From Streptomyces lincolnensis (GTDB lineage: Bacteria > Actinomycetota > Actinomycetes > Streptomycetales > Streptomycetaceae), in contig NZ_JAIHON010000024.1 of NCBI RefSeq assembly GCF_021173675.1, positions 39,970-103,969 on the forward strand: a stretch of 64,000 nt of DNA, read 5' to 3'. Position numbers and translations under genes: made by a program. The notes beneath the pieces are model-generated. The model was not told the DNA's origin, did no database searches, and saw only the letters and a list, made by a program, of their open reading frames with translations. Within the stretch, counting starts at the first letter, position 1; each line of letters starts with the position of its first letter. Shown piece after piece: positions 34,184-44,462 of the stretch.

Positions 34184-35293
34184 ATGAACACCATCACACC
34201 TGTCACCCGGCCACCGGACCTGTACGGCAGGCCGCGCAGCGACTCCTTCATGCAGAAGCTGGCGGCTTTGAGCGACCACGCAGTCACACGCCTCGCGCGG
34301 CGCACCACTCCTCACACTCCTCCCAGGCGCCCGCCAGCCACCGAGATGCCCGTGATCCGGGAACTGGTGGTCGCTGCCAAGCACCAAGAGGCCGAGGACG
34401 TCGTCTCCCTGCGGCTGGCAGCACCCGACGGGGCGATACTCCCGCCCTGGCAGCCCGGCGCCCACATCGAACTGCACCTGCCCTCCGGCCGCAAGCGGCA
34501 GTACTCACTGTGCGGCGACCCCGCCGACCGGTACCGGTACCGCATCGCGGTGCGCCGCATCGCCAACGGCCAAGGCGGTTCGGCCGAGGTACACGACGCC
34601 CTCACAGACAGTATGCGGGTCGCCGTCACCGGGCCCCGGAACGCCTTCCCCTTCGCCGCCGAGGCATCCATCCTGTTCATCGCAGGCGGCATCGGCATCA
34701 CCCCCATCCTGCCGATGGCCCGAGAAGCCGCCCGCCGCGGGCTGGACTGGCGACTCGTGCACACCGGCCGCAGCCGCGCCTCGATGCCTTTCGCGGCAGA
34801 ACTGGCCGAACTCGCGGCCGCAGCCCCCAGCAGGGTCTCCATCCGTCCTGACGACGAGTTCAGCGCGCCAGAAACAGCCGATCTGTTGAACTTGAGCCCG
34901 GCGGAGGGTGCGGTGTACTGCTGCGGCCCCGCGCCCATGATCGACGGCGTTCGGCGCGCGTTCGGTGACAGCCGCGCGTCAGCCCTGCACTTCGAGCGTT
35001 TCGCCCCGCCCCCGATCACGGACGGCCGTCCCTTCGAACTTCAGCTGGGCGGCACCGGACGGGTACTGCCGGTGCCGCACGACCGCTCCGCCCTGGATGT
35101 TCTCCACGAGGCCCTGCCGGACCTGCCCTTCTCCTGCCGCCAGGGGTTCTGCGGCACCTGCCAGGTACGGGTGGCCCAGGGCCACGTCGATCACCGTGAC
35201 CGCCGGCTCACCGCCACCGAACGAGCGGCCGGCGCCATGCTGCCCTGTGTCTCACGTGCACCGGAAGGACAGCGGTTGGTGCTGGAAGTGTGA
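34184..35293 (+). CDS. phthalate-dioxygenase-reductase-type flavoprotein with C-terminal 2Fe-2S ferredoxin domain
   Basis: The protein is 369 residues from the ATG at 34184. After a ~45-residue N-terminal extension come an FMN/FAD domain (RQYSLCGDP), an NAD domain (LFIAGGIGITPILPMA and YCCGPAPMI), and a plant-type 2Fe-2S domain with SCRQGFCGTCQVRV plus a fourth Cys in MLPCVSRA. It transfers electrons from NADH to an oxygenase. No Rieske oxygenase or P450 lies in this operon, so the di-iron-like protein just upstream is the obvious candidate acceptor. Confidence 0.88.
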   Translation: MNTITPVTRPPDLYGRPRSDSFMQKLAALSDHAVTRLARRTTPHTPPRRPPATEMPVIRELVVAAKHQEAEDVVSLRLAAPDGAILPPWQPGAHIELHLPSGRKRQYSLCGDPADRYRYRIAVRRIANGQGGSAEVHDALTDSMRVAVTGPRNAFPFAAEASILFIAGGIGITPILPMAREAARRGLDWRLVHTGRSRASMPFAAELAELAAAAPSRVSIRPDDEFSAPETADLLNLSPAEGAVYCCGPAPMIDGVRRAFGDSRASALHFERFAPPPITDGRPFELQLGGTGRVLPVPHDRSALDVLHEALPDLPFSCRQGFCGTCQVRVAQGHVDHRDRRLTATERAAGAMLPCVSRAPEGQRLVLEV

Positions 35294-35410
35294 GCGATGG
35301 CCGAGCGCCCGTCGAGGAAGTCTTGCATGACGCCCTCCGGCCCTCTTGCCGACGCCGTCAGAGAGGTCTGCACGGTGAGCGGTGTAACTCTTGAGCTGGA
35401 AGCGGCAGTT

Positions 35411-35690
35411 GATGACTGACGTGACGAGTGACACCGAGGGGCCGGGAAGGCTGCTGTGAGGGGGGCGAGGGCCGTGGATGACGGTTGGTCGCCGAGTTGG
35501 TTGCGCGGGCTCAGGCCGGTGGCGCGAAGCTCACCGGGGGACGGCCTCCTGCAACAGCTGACCAAGCGGGTGCTGGAATCGGCGCTGGAGGGCGAGCTCA
35601 CTGATCATCTGGGGCACGAGCCCGGTGAGCGGGCCGCGGGTGGCCGGGGGAACTACCGCAACAGGCACCGGGCCCAGCCGGTGTCGTCAA
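35411..35690 (+). pseudogene. IS256-family transposase N-terminal remnant
   Basis: ATGACTGACGTGACG at 35411 gives MTDVTSDTEGPGRLL-stop. Further frames read AELVARAQAGGAKLTG and then LLQQLTKRVLESALEGELTD and HLGHEPGE, the N-terminus of IS256-type (Mut) transposases. There are at least two frameshifts, and the DDE core is absent because the next remnant begins at about 35700. Confidence 0.65.
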
Positions 35691-35706
35691 GGTATAAGAC
35701 GTCATT

Positions 35707-36245
35707 TCAGTTGGTGAGTCTGCGGTGACATATGAGGGTTGCGGCGATGGCGGTGAAGGCGAGGAAGTGTTCTGGCTTTCGCTCATAGCGGCGGTGGAGA
35801 CGTCGGCAGCCGGACAGTCAGACACGGTCCGCTCGACGACCCAGCGGTGCCGGCCCAGCCGCTGGGATGACTCGGTGCCCTTGCGGGCGATGCGGTGCCG
35901 GATGCCGCGGGAGGACAGCCGTCGTCGCAGGTGCCGGTAGTCGTAGCCCTTGGCTCCGTGCAGTTTGCCGGGCCGTCGGCGTCGCGGCCCGCGGTGGGAG
36001 CGGATGGGCGGGATGCCGCAGACCAGCGAGATGAGTGCCTGGCTGTCGTGAAGGTTGGCGGCGGAGATGCCAAGCGACAGGGGCAGGCCCCGGCGGTCGA
36101 CGATGAGGTGGATTTTCGATCCCTTCTTGCCTCGGTCGGTCGGATTCGGTCCCGTCAGCTGCCCGCTTTGAGGGCGCGGACGCTGACGGAATCCTTCCAA
36201 GCTCGACGTCCCGTACGTGCTGGTCGAGCATGTCTCCTGGCTCAT
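35707..36245 (-). pseudogene. IS5-family transposase, truncated and frameshifted
   Basis: Minus-strand frames contain GPNPTDRGKKGSKIHLIVD, then GLPLSLGISAANLHDSQAL, KGYDYRHLRRRLSSRGIRHR and QRLGRHRWVVERTVS. After a frame change comes GCRRLHRRYERKPEHFLAF and a TGA at 35707-35709. The catalytic D, D, E regions are largely present but the N-terminal helix-turn-helix is missing and at least two frameshifts break it. Confidence 0.75.
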
Positions 36246-36285
36246 CTAGACCCGAAGGCGTGAACTTCGCTCACTGTGACGGAAG

Positions 36286-36838
36286 TTGAGTTGCTTCGAC
36301 CAGGCCCTGCTGACACTGGCCCGCTTTCGGAAGAACGAGACGTTCGCACAGGCCTGCGACGGGTCCGGGGTGTCGGAGGCGACAGCCGGGCGCGACGCCA
36401 ACGAGACGCTTGAGGTCCTGGCCGCCTGGGCGCCGGGCCTGCACGAGGCCCTGGTAGGGCTGGGCGAGGGGGACTTCGTCATCGTCGACGGGACGCTCAT
36501 CGCGACCGACCGCATCAAAGCGGATGAGCCGTACTACTCACAGAAGCACCGCAAGGACGGCATCATCCAAGCGGGCCTGACCCGACAGACCCTCGTCCTC
36601 GCCGACCGGGCCTACCGGGGCGCCGGCGCCACCGTCCCCCTACTACCGCCACCACGAACAGCCCGAGCACTACCAGGACTGCGACCATGACCACGCGCGG
36701 CTGCGGGCTCCCGGCGAACGCGCCTTCGCGCAGCTGGAGCCCTGGCGACTGTTACGGCGAGCTCGATGATCCAACCGGCGTATCGGCACCGTCGTCCAAG
36801 TCATCCACGCACTCTTGACCTGCGACTATTCAGGATGA
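36286..36838 (+). pseudogene. IS5-group (HARBI1-like) transposase with internal deletion
   Basis: A plus frame reads DQALLTLARFRKNETFAQ, GVSEATAGRDANETLEVLAA, EGDFVIVDGTLIATDRI and EPYYSQKHRKDG, the N-terminal half with the first Asp (VIVDGT). It then jumps to RQTLVLADRAYRGAGAT and, in another frame, RLRAPGERAFAQLEPWRLLR and a terminal HALLTCDYSG before the TGA at 36836. Internal deletion and frameshift make it inactive. Confidence 0.72.
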
Positions 36839-36986
36839 AAGAGGCTCACTGGCCCACGCTTCCAGCCTTCAGAGGTTTGGGACGGCCGTTGCGCCAGGGC
36901 TTCGTGCAGCCGCTCGGCATCGTGCTCATGATCGACTGGGCTCGGGAGAGTGAGCGGTGGCTGGGCCCGGCCCCGCGAGGACGTGG

Positions 36987-38197
<1,211 letters not shown>

Positions 38198-38201
<4 letters not shown>

Positions 38202-38467
38202 TGCACGGCCTGGTGTCCCGGGGCCGGTTCGCCCGCGTCCAGGAGTGCGGTCACCGCGCGGGCCACGTCGGTGACGGTGAGCTCGCCGGAGGCGCCGGAG
38301 TCGTCGAGCGGGATCTGCCACTCCTCCTGGAGGGTGACGTAGAGCTCCACCACGGCGAGGGAGTCCAGTTCGAGAGCGCCGAGGGTGGCCTCCGGGGTGA
38401 TGCGGTCGGGGTCGACTTCGAACTTGTTGTTGAGGAGGGTCACGAGGCGGTCGTAGACGCGGTCCAC
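38198..38467 (-). CDS. acyl carrier protein
   Basis: The protein is 89 residues from a GTG at 38467, with AAGGAG upstream; it overlaps the end of the preceding KASIII gene by 28 bp. The phosphopantetheine site is LELDSLAVVELY (Ser near residue 39). Helix I has VYDRLVTLLNNKFEVDPD. It is a dedicated ACP of the cluster, carrying the growing chain between the condensing enzymes and the SDR. Confidence 0.9.
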
Positions 38468-39576
38468 GGGTGGCTCCTTGAGAGGTCGGGGGTGCACAGG
38501 GGGGTGGTGTCCAGGTCGGTGGGCGGTGCTTCGGTGTGGGGGACGGCGCTGGGCCAGTGCAGGGCGACGGAGGCCCATGTCAGCCCGCCGCCGAAGGCGG
38601 TCAGCAGTGAGCGCGCGCCGGGCGCGACGGCCTGGTGCACGGCCGGGTCGGCCAGGACGAGGGGGATGGAGGCGGCCGCGGTGTTGCCGAGGTCGCGGAT
38701 GTTGCCGAACCGGTGGGCGGACGCGATGCCCAGGCGGTCCGCGACGGAGTCCAGGATGCGCTGGTTGGCCTGGTGGCCGACGAAGGCCCGTACGGTGTCC
38801 GGCGCCCAGCCGGCTTGCCGGAGTGCCGAGCCGGCGGACTGCGTCATACGGCGTACGGCGTGGGCGTAGACCGCACGGCCCTGCATCTGGAAGTGGCGGT
38901 CCTCCGGGGCCGAGGGCGGCAGGTGCTGTGGGTGGCGGGAGCCGCCGTGCGGGACGGTGATGAGGTCGCTGCCGCTGCCGTCCGCGCCGAGGTCGGTGGT
39001 GCTCAGGGCCCCGGGTTCGTCCGGGATGCCGGGGCGCAGCAGGACCGCTCCGGCGCCGTCGCCGAAGATCGGCGCGGTCGCGCGGTCGGTGGGAGCGACG
39101 ATGGTGGTGTAGGCGTCGGCTCCGATCACCAGGGCGGTGGTGCAGGCGCCGCTGCGGATGAATGCGGCCGCCGTGGCCAGCGCGTACAGGAAGCCCGAAC
39201 AGACGGCCGCGAGGTCGAAGGAGGGAATGGTGCCCAGACCCAGTCGGTGGGCCACGGCGGGGGCGGTGGCAGGGCAGGGGTGATCGGGTGTGGTGGTGGC
39301 GAGCAGCAGCATGTCGGGGCGCAGGTCGCCGGCGGAAGCGAGCGCCGCCCGTCCGGCGCCGACCGCGAGGTCGCCGGTGCTGGTGCCGGGCTCGGCGTGG
39401 CGGCGGCGCGCGATGCCGGTGCGGTCGCGGATCCAGGTGTCGTCGGTGCGCAGGGCGCCGCGCGCGATGACCGTGTCGTTGTCGACGACGCGTCGCGGGA
39501 GGCAGGCGCCGATACCGGTGACGACGACGGTGGTGTGCCGGAGGCCGGAACTGCTGTCGGGCATGCGGGAGTTCAT
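38440..39576 (-). CDS. beta-ketoacyl-ACP synthase III (second KASIII of the operon)
   Basis: The protein is 378 residues; the ATG at 39576 overlaps the SDR stop as ATGA (an ATG at 39564 is an alternative). The KASIII triad is intact: Cys in AAVCSGFLYAL, His in VGHQANQRI and Asn in DLGNTAAASI. The N-terminus has VVVTGIGACLPRRVVDN. The C-terminal ~35 residues past HWPSAVP are an extension over usual FabH. It would start chains with an acyl-CoA or transfer an acyl group; two different KASIII proteins in one operon suggest one primes and one modifies or off-loads. Confidence 0.88.
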   Translation of the reverse strand: MNSRMPDSSSGLRHTTVVVTGIGACLPRRVVDNDTVIARGALRTDDTWIRDRTGIARRRHAEPGTSTGDLAVGAGRAALASAGDLRPDMLLLATTTPDHPCPATAPAVAHRLGLGTIPSFDLAAVCSGFLYALATAAAFIRSGACTTALVIGADAYTTIVAPTDRATAPIFGDGAGAVLLRPGIPDEPGALSTTDLGADGSGSDLITVPHGGSRHPQHLPPSAPEDRHFQMQGRAVYAHAVRRMTQSAGSALRQAGWAPDTVRAFVGHQANQRILDSVADRLGIASAHRFGNIRDLGNTAAASIPLVLADPAVHQAVAPGARSLLTAFGGGLTWASVALHWPSAVPHTEAPPTDLDTTPLCTPDLSRSHPWTASTTAS

Positions 39577-40415
39577 GTGGTGGCGAAGGGGGAGGCGGGC
39601 TTGGGGTGGCCGGCCAGGCCGCCGTCCGGTACTGCGAGTCCGCCGTCGACGACGAGTGCGTGCCCGGTGACGAACGACGCGGCCGGGGAGGCGAGGAAGA
39701 GCGTGGCGCCGACGACCTCGTCCGCGTCTGCCCAGCGGCCCATCGGGACGTGGCTGGTGAGCCAGTTGGACAGTGGGCCGGTCTCGCTGGCGAACGCGGT
39801 CATGTCCGTGCGGGTCCAGCCGGGGCACAGGGCGTTGACTCGGATTCCCCGGCGGGCCCAGCCGACCGCGAGGCTGCGGGTGAGGGAGAGTTGCGCGGCC
39901 TTGGTGGCGGCGTACGCCTCCATCATGGGGGTGCCGACGAGTCCGGCGACGGAGGACATCAGGATCAGGCTGGCGCGGCCGGAGTCGGCCAAGTGCGGGT
40001 GGGCGGCCCGGCACAGGGCGGCGGTGGCGTTGAGGTTGACGGTGACGACGGTGTCCCAGTCCTGCTGGCGAGCGTGTTGGAGCGGTGCCAGCAGGGGGGC
40101 GCCGTCCTCGGCCGTGGGCAGGGTGCCCGCATTGTGCACGATCACGTCGAGGCCGCCCAGCGCGGCAGCCGCCCGGTCCACCATGTCGGCCGCCACGCCC
40201 GGTACGGCGAGGTTCCCGTCGAGGGCCACCGCCTTGCGTCCCCGGTCCTCCACGGCCTTGAGGGTGTTGTCGAGCGCGGGCAGGGTGCGGGCGGTGACCG
40301 CCAGGTCGCAGCCCGCGTCGGCGAGGCCCTCGGCGACGGCTTTGCCGATGCCGCGGGAGGCGCCGGTCACCAGCGCGCGTGCGCCGTCCAGGCGGAACAG
40401 GTCCAAGGCGTTCAT
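39573..40415 (-). CDS. FabG-like SDR ketoreductase
   Basis: The protein is 280 residues from the ATG at 40415, with AGAAGGAG upstream. SDR motifs: VTGASRGIGKAVA (~15-27), HNAGTLP, Ser in MSSVAGL, catalytic YAATKAAQ, and a C-terminal VTGHALVVDGGLAV. It should reduce the beta-keto group formed by the condensing enzymes of this operon. It is translationally coupled on both sides. Confidence 0.87.
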   Translation of the reverse strand: MNALDLFRLDGARALVTGASRGIGKAVAEGLADAGCDLAVTARTLPALDNTLKAVEDRGRKAVALDGNLAVPGVAADMVDRAAAALGGLDVIVHNAGTLPTAEDGAPLLAPLQHARQQDWDTVVTVNLNATAALCRAAHPHLADSGRASLILMSSVAGLVGTPMMEAYAATKAAQLSLTRSLAVGWARRGIRVNALCPGWTRTDMTAFASETGPLSNWLTSHVPMGRWADADEVVGATLFLASPAASFVTGHALVVDGGLAVPDGGLAGHPKPASPFATT

Positions 40416-41470
40416 GGGAGCACTCCTTCTGATGCGGGACGTGCAGCGGGGTGTGTCGAGGTGAGGGCGGGCGCTCCGCTCCAGGTGAGGAGGGCGCTGC
40501 CCCAGGTCATACCGGCGCCGAAGACGGCCAGCAGGACGCGGTCGCCGGCCCGCAGTCGGTGTCCGGCGGCGGCGCGGGCGAGTGCGTAGGGTGCGCTGGC
40601 GGCGCCGATGTTGCCGACCTCGTCGCCGACGACCACCAGACGGTCGGCAGGGATACCGAGGTCGGCGCCGATCCTCCTGAGCAGGACGGGGTTGGGCTGG
40701 TGGGCGACGACGCAGTCGATGTCCTGGATGCCCAGCCCGCCACGGTCGAGGGCGTCGGTGATGAGCCGGGGGAAGACATCGGTGATGAACCGGCCGATGG
40801 TGCGGCCGTCCATACGGATGCAATGGGCGCGGTCGCCGAGGGTGGCCGCGCTGGCCGGGCGGCGGCTGCCGCCGGCCGGGATCAGGACACGGTCTGCGAG
40901 GGCACCGTCGGAGCCGAGGCTGAAGTGTGTGAAGCCCAGTCCAGCCGGTACCGGCCCCAGGACGGCAGCGGCGGCTCCGTCGGCGAACAGGACCGCGGTT
41001 CCCCGGTCGGCCGGGTCGAGGAACTTGGAGTACGCCTCGACGCCGACCACGACCGCGTACCGGATCTCCTCGTTGCCGCGCAACCAGTCGTGCGCCACTT
41101 TGGCCGCGAACAGCCAACCGGAGCAGGCGGCGGCGACGTCGAGGGCAACCGCGTGGGCGGCGCCCACCGCCGTCTGGATCCGGCAGGCGGTCGAGGGCCC
41201 CAGTTCATCGGGGGTGGAGGTGCCGCAGACCAGCAGCCCGATGTCGGTCACATCGATGCCGGCGGCCTCGGCCGCCGCGCGGACCGCGTGCGCCGCCAGA
41301 TCCGAGGCGGCCTCGTCGGGCGCGGCCACGTGGCGTTTGAGCACTCCGGTGCGTTCGCTGATCCACTCCGCCGTCACCCCGGCATCCCGGGCCACCTCGG
41401 CGTTGGTGCGCACGGTGGGCGGCAGGTGGGTGCCCATGCCGAGGACCCCGATGCGGCGCTCGCCCGTCAT
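40412..41470 (-). CDS. beta-ketoacyl-ACP synthase III (first KASIII of the operon)
   Basis: The protein is 352 residues from the ATG at 41470, with GAGGAGG upstream; both ends overlap neighbours by 4 bases. The triad is Cys in AAACSGWLFAAK, His in VAHQPNPVL and Asn in VGNIGAASAP. It begins IGVLGMGTHLPPTVRTN as in FabH proteins. It probably primes the chain with an acyl-CoA. It is only distantly related to the second KASIII in the operon. Confidence 0.88.
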   Translation of the reverse strand: MTGERRIGVLGMGTHLPPTVRTNAEVARDAGVTAEWISERTGVLKRHVAAPDEAASDLAAHAVRAAAEAAGIDVTDIGLLVCGTSTPDELGPSTACRIQTAVGAAHAVALDVAAACSGWLFAAKVAHDWLRGNEEIRYAVVVGVEAYSKFLDPADRGTAVLFADGAAAAVLGPVPAGLGFTHFSLGSDGALADRVLIPAGGSRRPASAATLGDRAHCIRMDGRTIGRFITDVFPRLITDALDRGGLGIQDIDCVVAHQPNPVLLRRIGADLGIPADRLVVVGDEVGNIGAASAPYALARAAAGHRLRAGDRVLLAVFGAGMTWGSALLTWSGAPALTSTHPAARPASEGVLP

Positions 41471-43287
41471 GCCGTTCCTCCTCGTGTCCAGGTGAGCGTG
41501 GTGGGCGAGGCGGGGTCGCGGTCCACCGGCGCGATGTCGTCGGGGTGGGCGAACACCTCGGTCAGCAGCGGAAGATGGGGCCGCACCTCGTCACACAGCC
41601 GGTCAGAGACGGCGGACAGCGCCTGAATGTCCGCCGGGCGCAGCGTTTCGAGAGCAAGCAGGGAACCCGACCAGCGGCGGGCCGCCGCGACACCGTGCAG
41701 GGCCGCCAGCGGCCGCAGGGAGCGGACCAGGTCGCGGTCACGGGTTCCGGCAAGAACGCGGGTGACGTCCTTGGCCACGAGCGCGTTCGCATAGATCTCA
41801 CCGAGGAGACCGGCGTCCTCCAGCAGCGGGTTCCATGCGTCGAACGGAGTGCCTGCCTCTGCGGCGCGCAATCGCTGAGTGAGGTGCCGGGTCAGGCCGT
41901 ATTGGTGGCGTCGTACGACCGCAGGCCACCAGTGCGCAGACGTGGGCGGTGTGTCGGCCGGCGGCGGGGGCTCTGCTTCCCGCCCGGCACCTTGGCCTTC
42001 GACAAGGGCGCGTCCGATGTCGTAGAAGATGAGCTGGCTGTCCCCGCCGGCCGCGTCGAAAGCATGGTGGAAGCCGTGGTACGCGCCCAGCCGGTTCACA
42101 TCCAGGTGTCCGGAGAAGCCGCAGCGGCGCTGGCATTCGGCCGTGACGCGGGCGGCCAGCCGGACCGCTGCGGCCTTGTACGCGGCCAGTGGCTGGTTGA
42201 CGGCGGTCCACGGGGTGAAGCTCATCTCCGGACCGTTGCGGTCCGAGGGGCTCGCGCGGGACTCCTCCCACAGGGCGCGCGCGCCCCGAGCGGCACAGGT
42301 CAGGGCGAACGCGTCGGCGAGCGCGCCCAGCACGGCACGCTGCTGGGTCCGGTACGTGAGCAACGGCACCCCTGGCGCCAACTTTCCCTGGGTGCTTCGC
42401 CCTTGCGCGTAGGTGACGGCTTGGACGGCGGACTGGCGGCTGGTGGCGGCCGCGACCGCCGGCATGGTCGCCCACAGCCCTTGGCCCACGCGCAGGGTGC
42501 GTTGCAGGCGCCGCTCTGCGAATCCTGCGGGGTCGTGGAAGGTGCCGTCGGGGGCGATGCCGGCGCCATCGGCGAGCCAGTGGGTGTGGGGCAGCCGGAG
42601 ATGGTGAAAGCGGACCTGGACGTAGTCGAGGGGCAGCGCGCCCAGGCCGATGGGGGAGGAGACCTCGATGCCGGGCAGCAGCCCCTCGTCGTCGGTGAGA
42701 TCGGCGACGAATGCGAAGACCCCGCGATCGGTGCCTTCGGTGACCAGCCGTGCGAGGACCACCGCCGTCTGCGGTACGTCCAGGGTTCCGGCGCTGCCGA
42801 ACTTGGCGGCCCGCGCGTCCGGGGTGTGCAGGACGAACTCGCCGGTGGACGGGTCGAGTTCGGCCCGGGTCCGGGTCGCGAGGTGACTGTTGGCCCCGCC
42901 GGCCTCGGTGATCAGGTAGACGCCTTTGGCCCGGCCGGACCGCAGGGCCTTGACCCGGGACATCACGTCGCCGGATCCGTCGCCGAGTTGGGTGATGGAT
43001 CCCAGGCAGAGCAGGTGGTGGACGAGTGCCGCCAGGCAGAGGGAGGGGTCGGTGACCGCTGCCCAGGCGTGGGCGGTGGTCAGCCGCGCCGGATCGTCGA
43101 AGAGGTCGTAGGGCAATGTCTCGCCCAACAGGCGTAAACGGTGCAGCAGTTGTCTGCCTCCGACGTCGGCCGGGACGTCGGCGGTGAGGGCCTGGTGCAG
43201 GTCGGAGAGGAAGGCGGCGTCGCAGGGGCCGTGGACGAGCCGCTGGATCTCGTCGCGGGTGGCGGTCGGCAGGGACGCTAGGGGCAT
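41467..43287 (-). CDS. acyl-CoA oxidase/dehydrogenase-like flavoprotein
   Basis: The protein is 606 residues from the ATG at 43287, with GGAGG upstream. It resembles peroxisomal-type acyl-CoA oxidases: flavin-site ITEAGGANSHLATRTRAELD (~125-144), AAKFGSAGTLDVPQ, and a C-terminal RRCGFSGHLDVNRLGAYH region, with a second helical domain. A desaturating flavoprotein inside a synthase operon could introduce a double bond into the acyl chain, replacing a dehydratase. Acyl-CoA oxidases are known in butenolide (avenolide) synthesis in Streptomyces; any link here is only an analogy. Confidence 0.82.
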   Translation of the reverse strand: MPLASLPTATRDEIQRLVHGPCDAAFLSDLHQALTADVPADVGGRQLLHRLRLLGETLPYDLFDDPARLTTAHAWAAVTDPSLCLAALVHHLLCLGSITQLGDGSGDVMSRVKALRSGRAKGVYLITEAGGANSHLATRTRAELDPSTGEFVLHTPDARAAKFGSAGTLDVPQTAVVLARLVTEGTDRGVFAFVADLTDDEGLLPGIEVSSPIGLGALPLDYVQVRFHHLRLPHTHWLADGAGIAPDGTFHDPAGFAERRLQRTLRVGQGLWATMPAVAAATSRQSAVQAVTYAQGRSTQGKLAPGVPLLTYRTQQRAVLGALADAFALTCAARGARALWEESRASPSDRNGPEMSFTPWTAVNQPLAAYKAAAVRLAARVTAECQRRCGFSGHLDVNRLGAYHGFHHAFDAAGGDSQLIFYDIGRALVEGQGAGREAEPPPPADTPPTSAHWWPAVVRRHQYGLTRHLTQRLRAAEAGTPFDAWNPLLEDAGLLGEIYANALVAKDVTRVLAGTRDRDLVRSLRPLAALHGVAAARRWSGSLLALETLRPADIQALSAVSDRLCDEVRPHLPLLTEVFAHPDDIAPVDRDPASPTTLTWTRGGTA

Positions 43288-43316
43288 CGCTGGTCCTCCA
43301 GGACGGGGAGTGGGCC

Positions 43317-44297
43317 TCACCAGGGAAAGTCGGGTTCGGCAAGGGGGGCGTGGACGGGCACGGCGGGGTTCGTGGACAGGACCGTGCGGGCGCTGGAGGC
43401 CAGGGCGTCGCCCGTACCCGCTTCGAAGAAGACGTCCGGCCGGTGCATGGCCGCCTGGCGCAGCACAGTGGGCACCACAGCCGGCCGCACCAGACAGTCC
43501 GCCAGGCGCCGGGGCAGGTCGTCGTCGGGGCGGTAGTGGCGCCCGGCCACGGCCGAGTAGACCGGCACGCGGGCTTCGGCCAGGGAATAGGTGCGGACCG
43601 AACTGGCGAACACGTCGGACTGGCCGGCCAGCGCCGGGTGGTGGGAGGAGAACGGCAGCCGCAGCCGCACGGTGGTCACCCCGGCGTCGTCGGCCACCTT
43701 CTCGACGCGGGCCAGCGCCGGCACGGGACCCGCGATCACCGCGGACCGGTCGTCGTTGACCACCGCCACCACTGCGTCCGGCGCTCCGGCCCGTTCCAGC
43801 AGTCGGCGGGCGGACTGCTCCGCGCAGCGGAGCAGGGTCAGCCCACCGGGACAGGAGGCCAGCACGACGGCGAGATCATGGGCCACACGGGCGCCGTCGC
43901 GGACAGTGAGGACACCGGCGGCGGTCAGCGCGGCGATCTCCCCGAAACTCACCCCGACGACCGCCGCCGGTGCCCCATAGGTGGTGCTCAGTGCCTGGTG
44001 GACCGCCACCGAGGCGCCGTACAGGGCGAGTTGAGAGGAACCTGTGGCCGCCTGGGCCAACTCGCGCCCGCGGGGCGGCTGCTTCCCCAGCAACCAGGGA
44101 CCGAGGGGCCGCAGGCCGCGCTCGACCGCCACCTCGTCGATCCGCTCGAAGACCTCACGGACGGCCGCGCCCGTGCCGGGGACCCGGGCAGCAAGGGTCA
44201 GGGATCCGACGGAGAAGTCTCCCTGCCCTGGGAACAGATGGATCACGCGCCGCCAGGAGGATGCAGGCGCCGGCTCGTGTGGAGGGCTGGTGCGCAT
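43317..44297 (-). CDS. discrete acyltransferase (FabD-like), first gene of the synthase operon
   Basis: The protein is 326 residues from the ATG at 44297, with GGAAGGACGAG upstream. AT motifs: HLFPGQGDFSVGS near residue 20, nucleophile elbow GVSFGEIAALTAAG and the His in LPFSSHHPAL. The usual GHSxGE reads GVSFGE, so the residue before the nucleophilic Ser is Val instead of His, unlike housekeeping malonyltransferases. It probably loads malonyl or another acyl unit onto the cluster ACP. Confidence 0.85.
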   Translation of the reverse strand: MRTSPPHEPAPASSWRRVIHLFPGQGDFSVGSLTLAARVPGTGAAVREVFERIDEVAVERGLRPLGPWLLGKQPPRGRELAQAATGSSQLALYGASVAVHQALSTTYGAPAAVVGVSFGEIAALTAAGVLTVRDGARVAHDLAVVLASCPGGLTLLRCAEQSARRLLERAGAPDAVVAVVNDDRSAVIAGPVPALARVEKVADDAGVTTVRLRLPFSSHHPALAGQSDVFASSVRTYSLAEARVPVYSAVAGRHYRPDDDLPRRLADCLVRPAVVPTVLRQAAMHRPDVFFEAGTGDALASSARTVLSTNPAVPVHAPLAEPDFPW

Positions 44298-44462
44298 CTC
44301 GTCCTTCCGTTCGGACAGGCCGGTGGTGCACGAGGGGCGTACGGGCGGCCCCGGATGCGCCCGCGGTGCGCACTGTGTGCTGCCCCGGGTGGCGCCGCAT
44401 CCTGAGCCTGCCTGAACGAAAGCGCTTCCACCGCCTATGCGGGCGGCAAGCGTGTTGAACAC

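Noticed and set aside
38635..40464. 609-residue plus-strand frame over KASIII and SDR
   Set aside because: Gly/Arg/Val-rich antisense frame spanning two real genes; no domain content.
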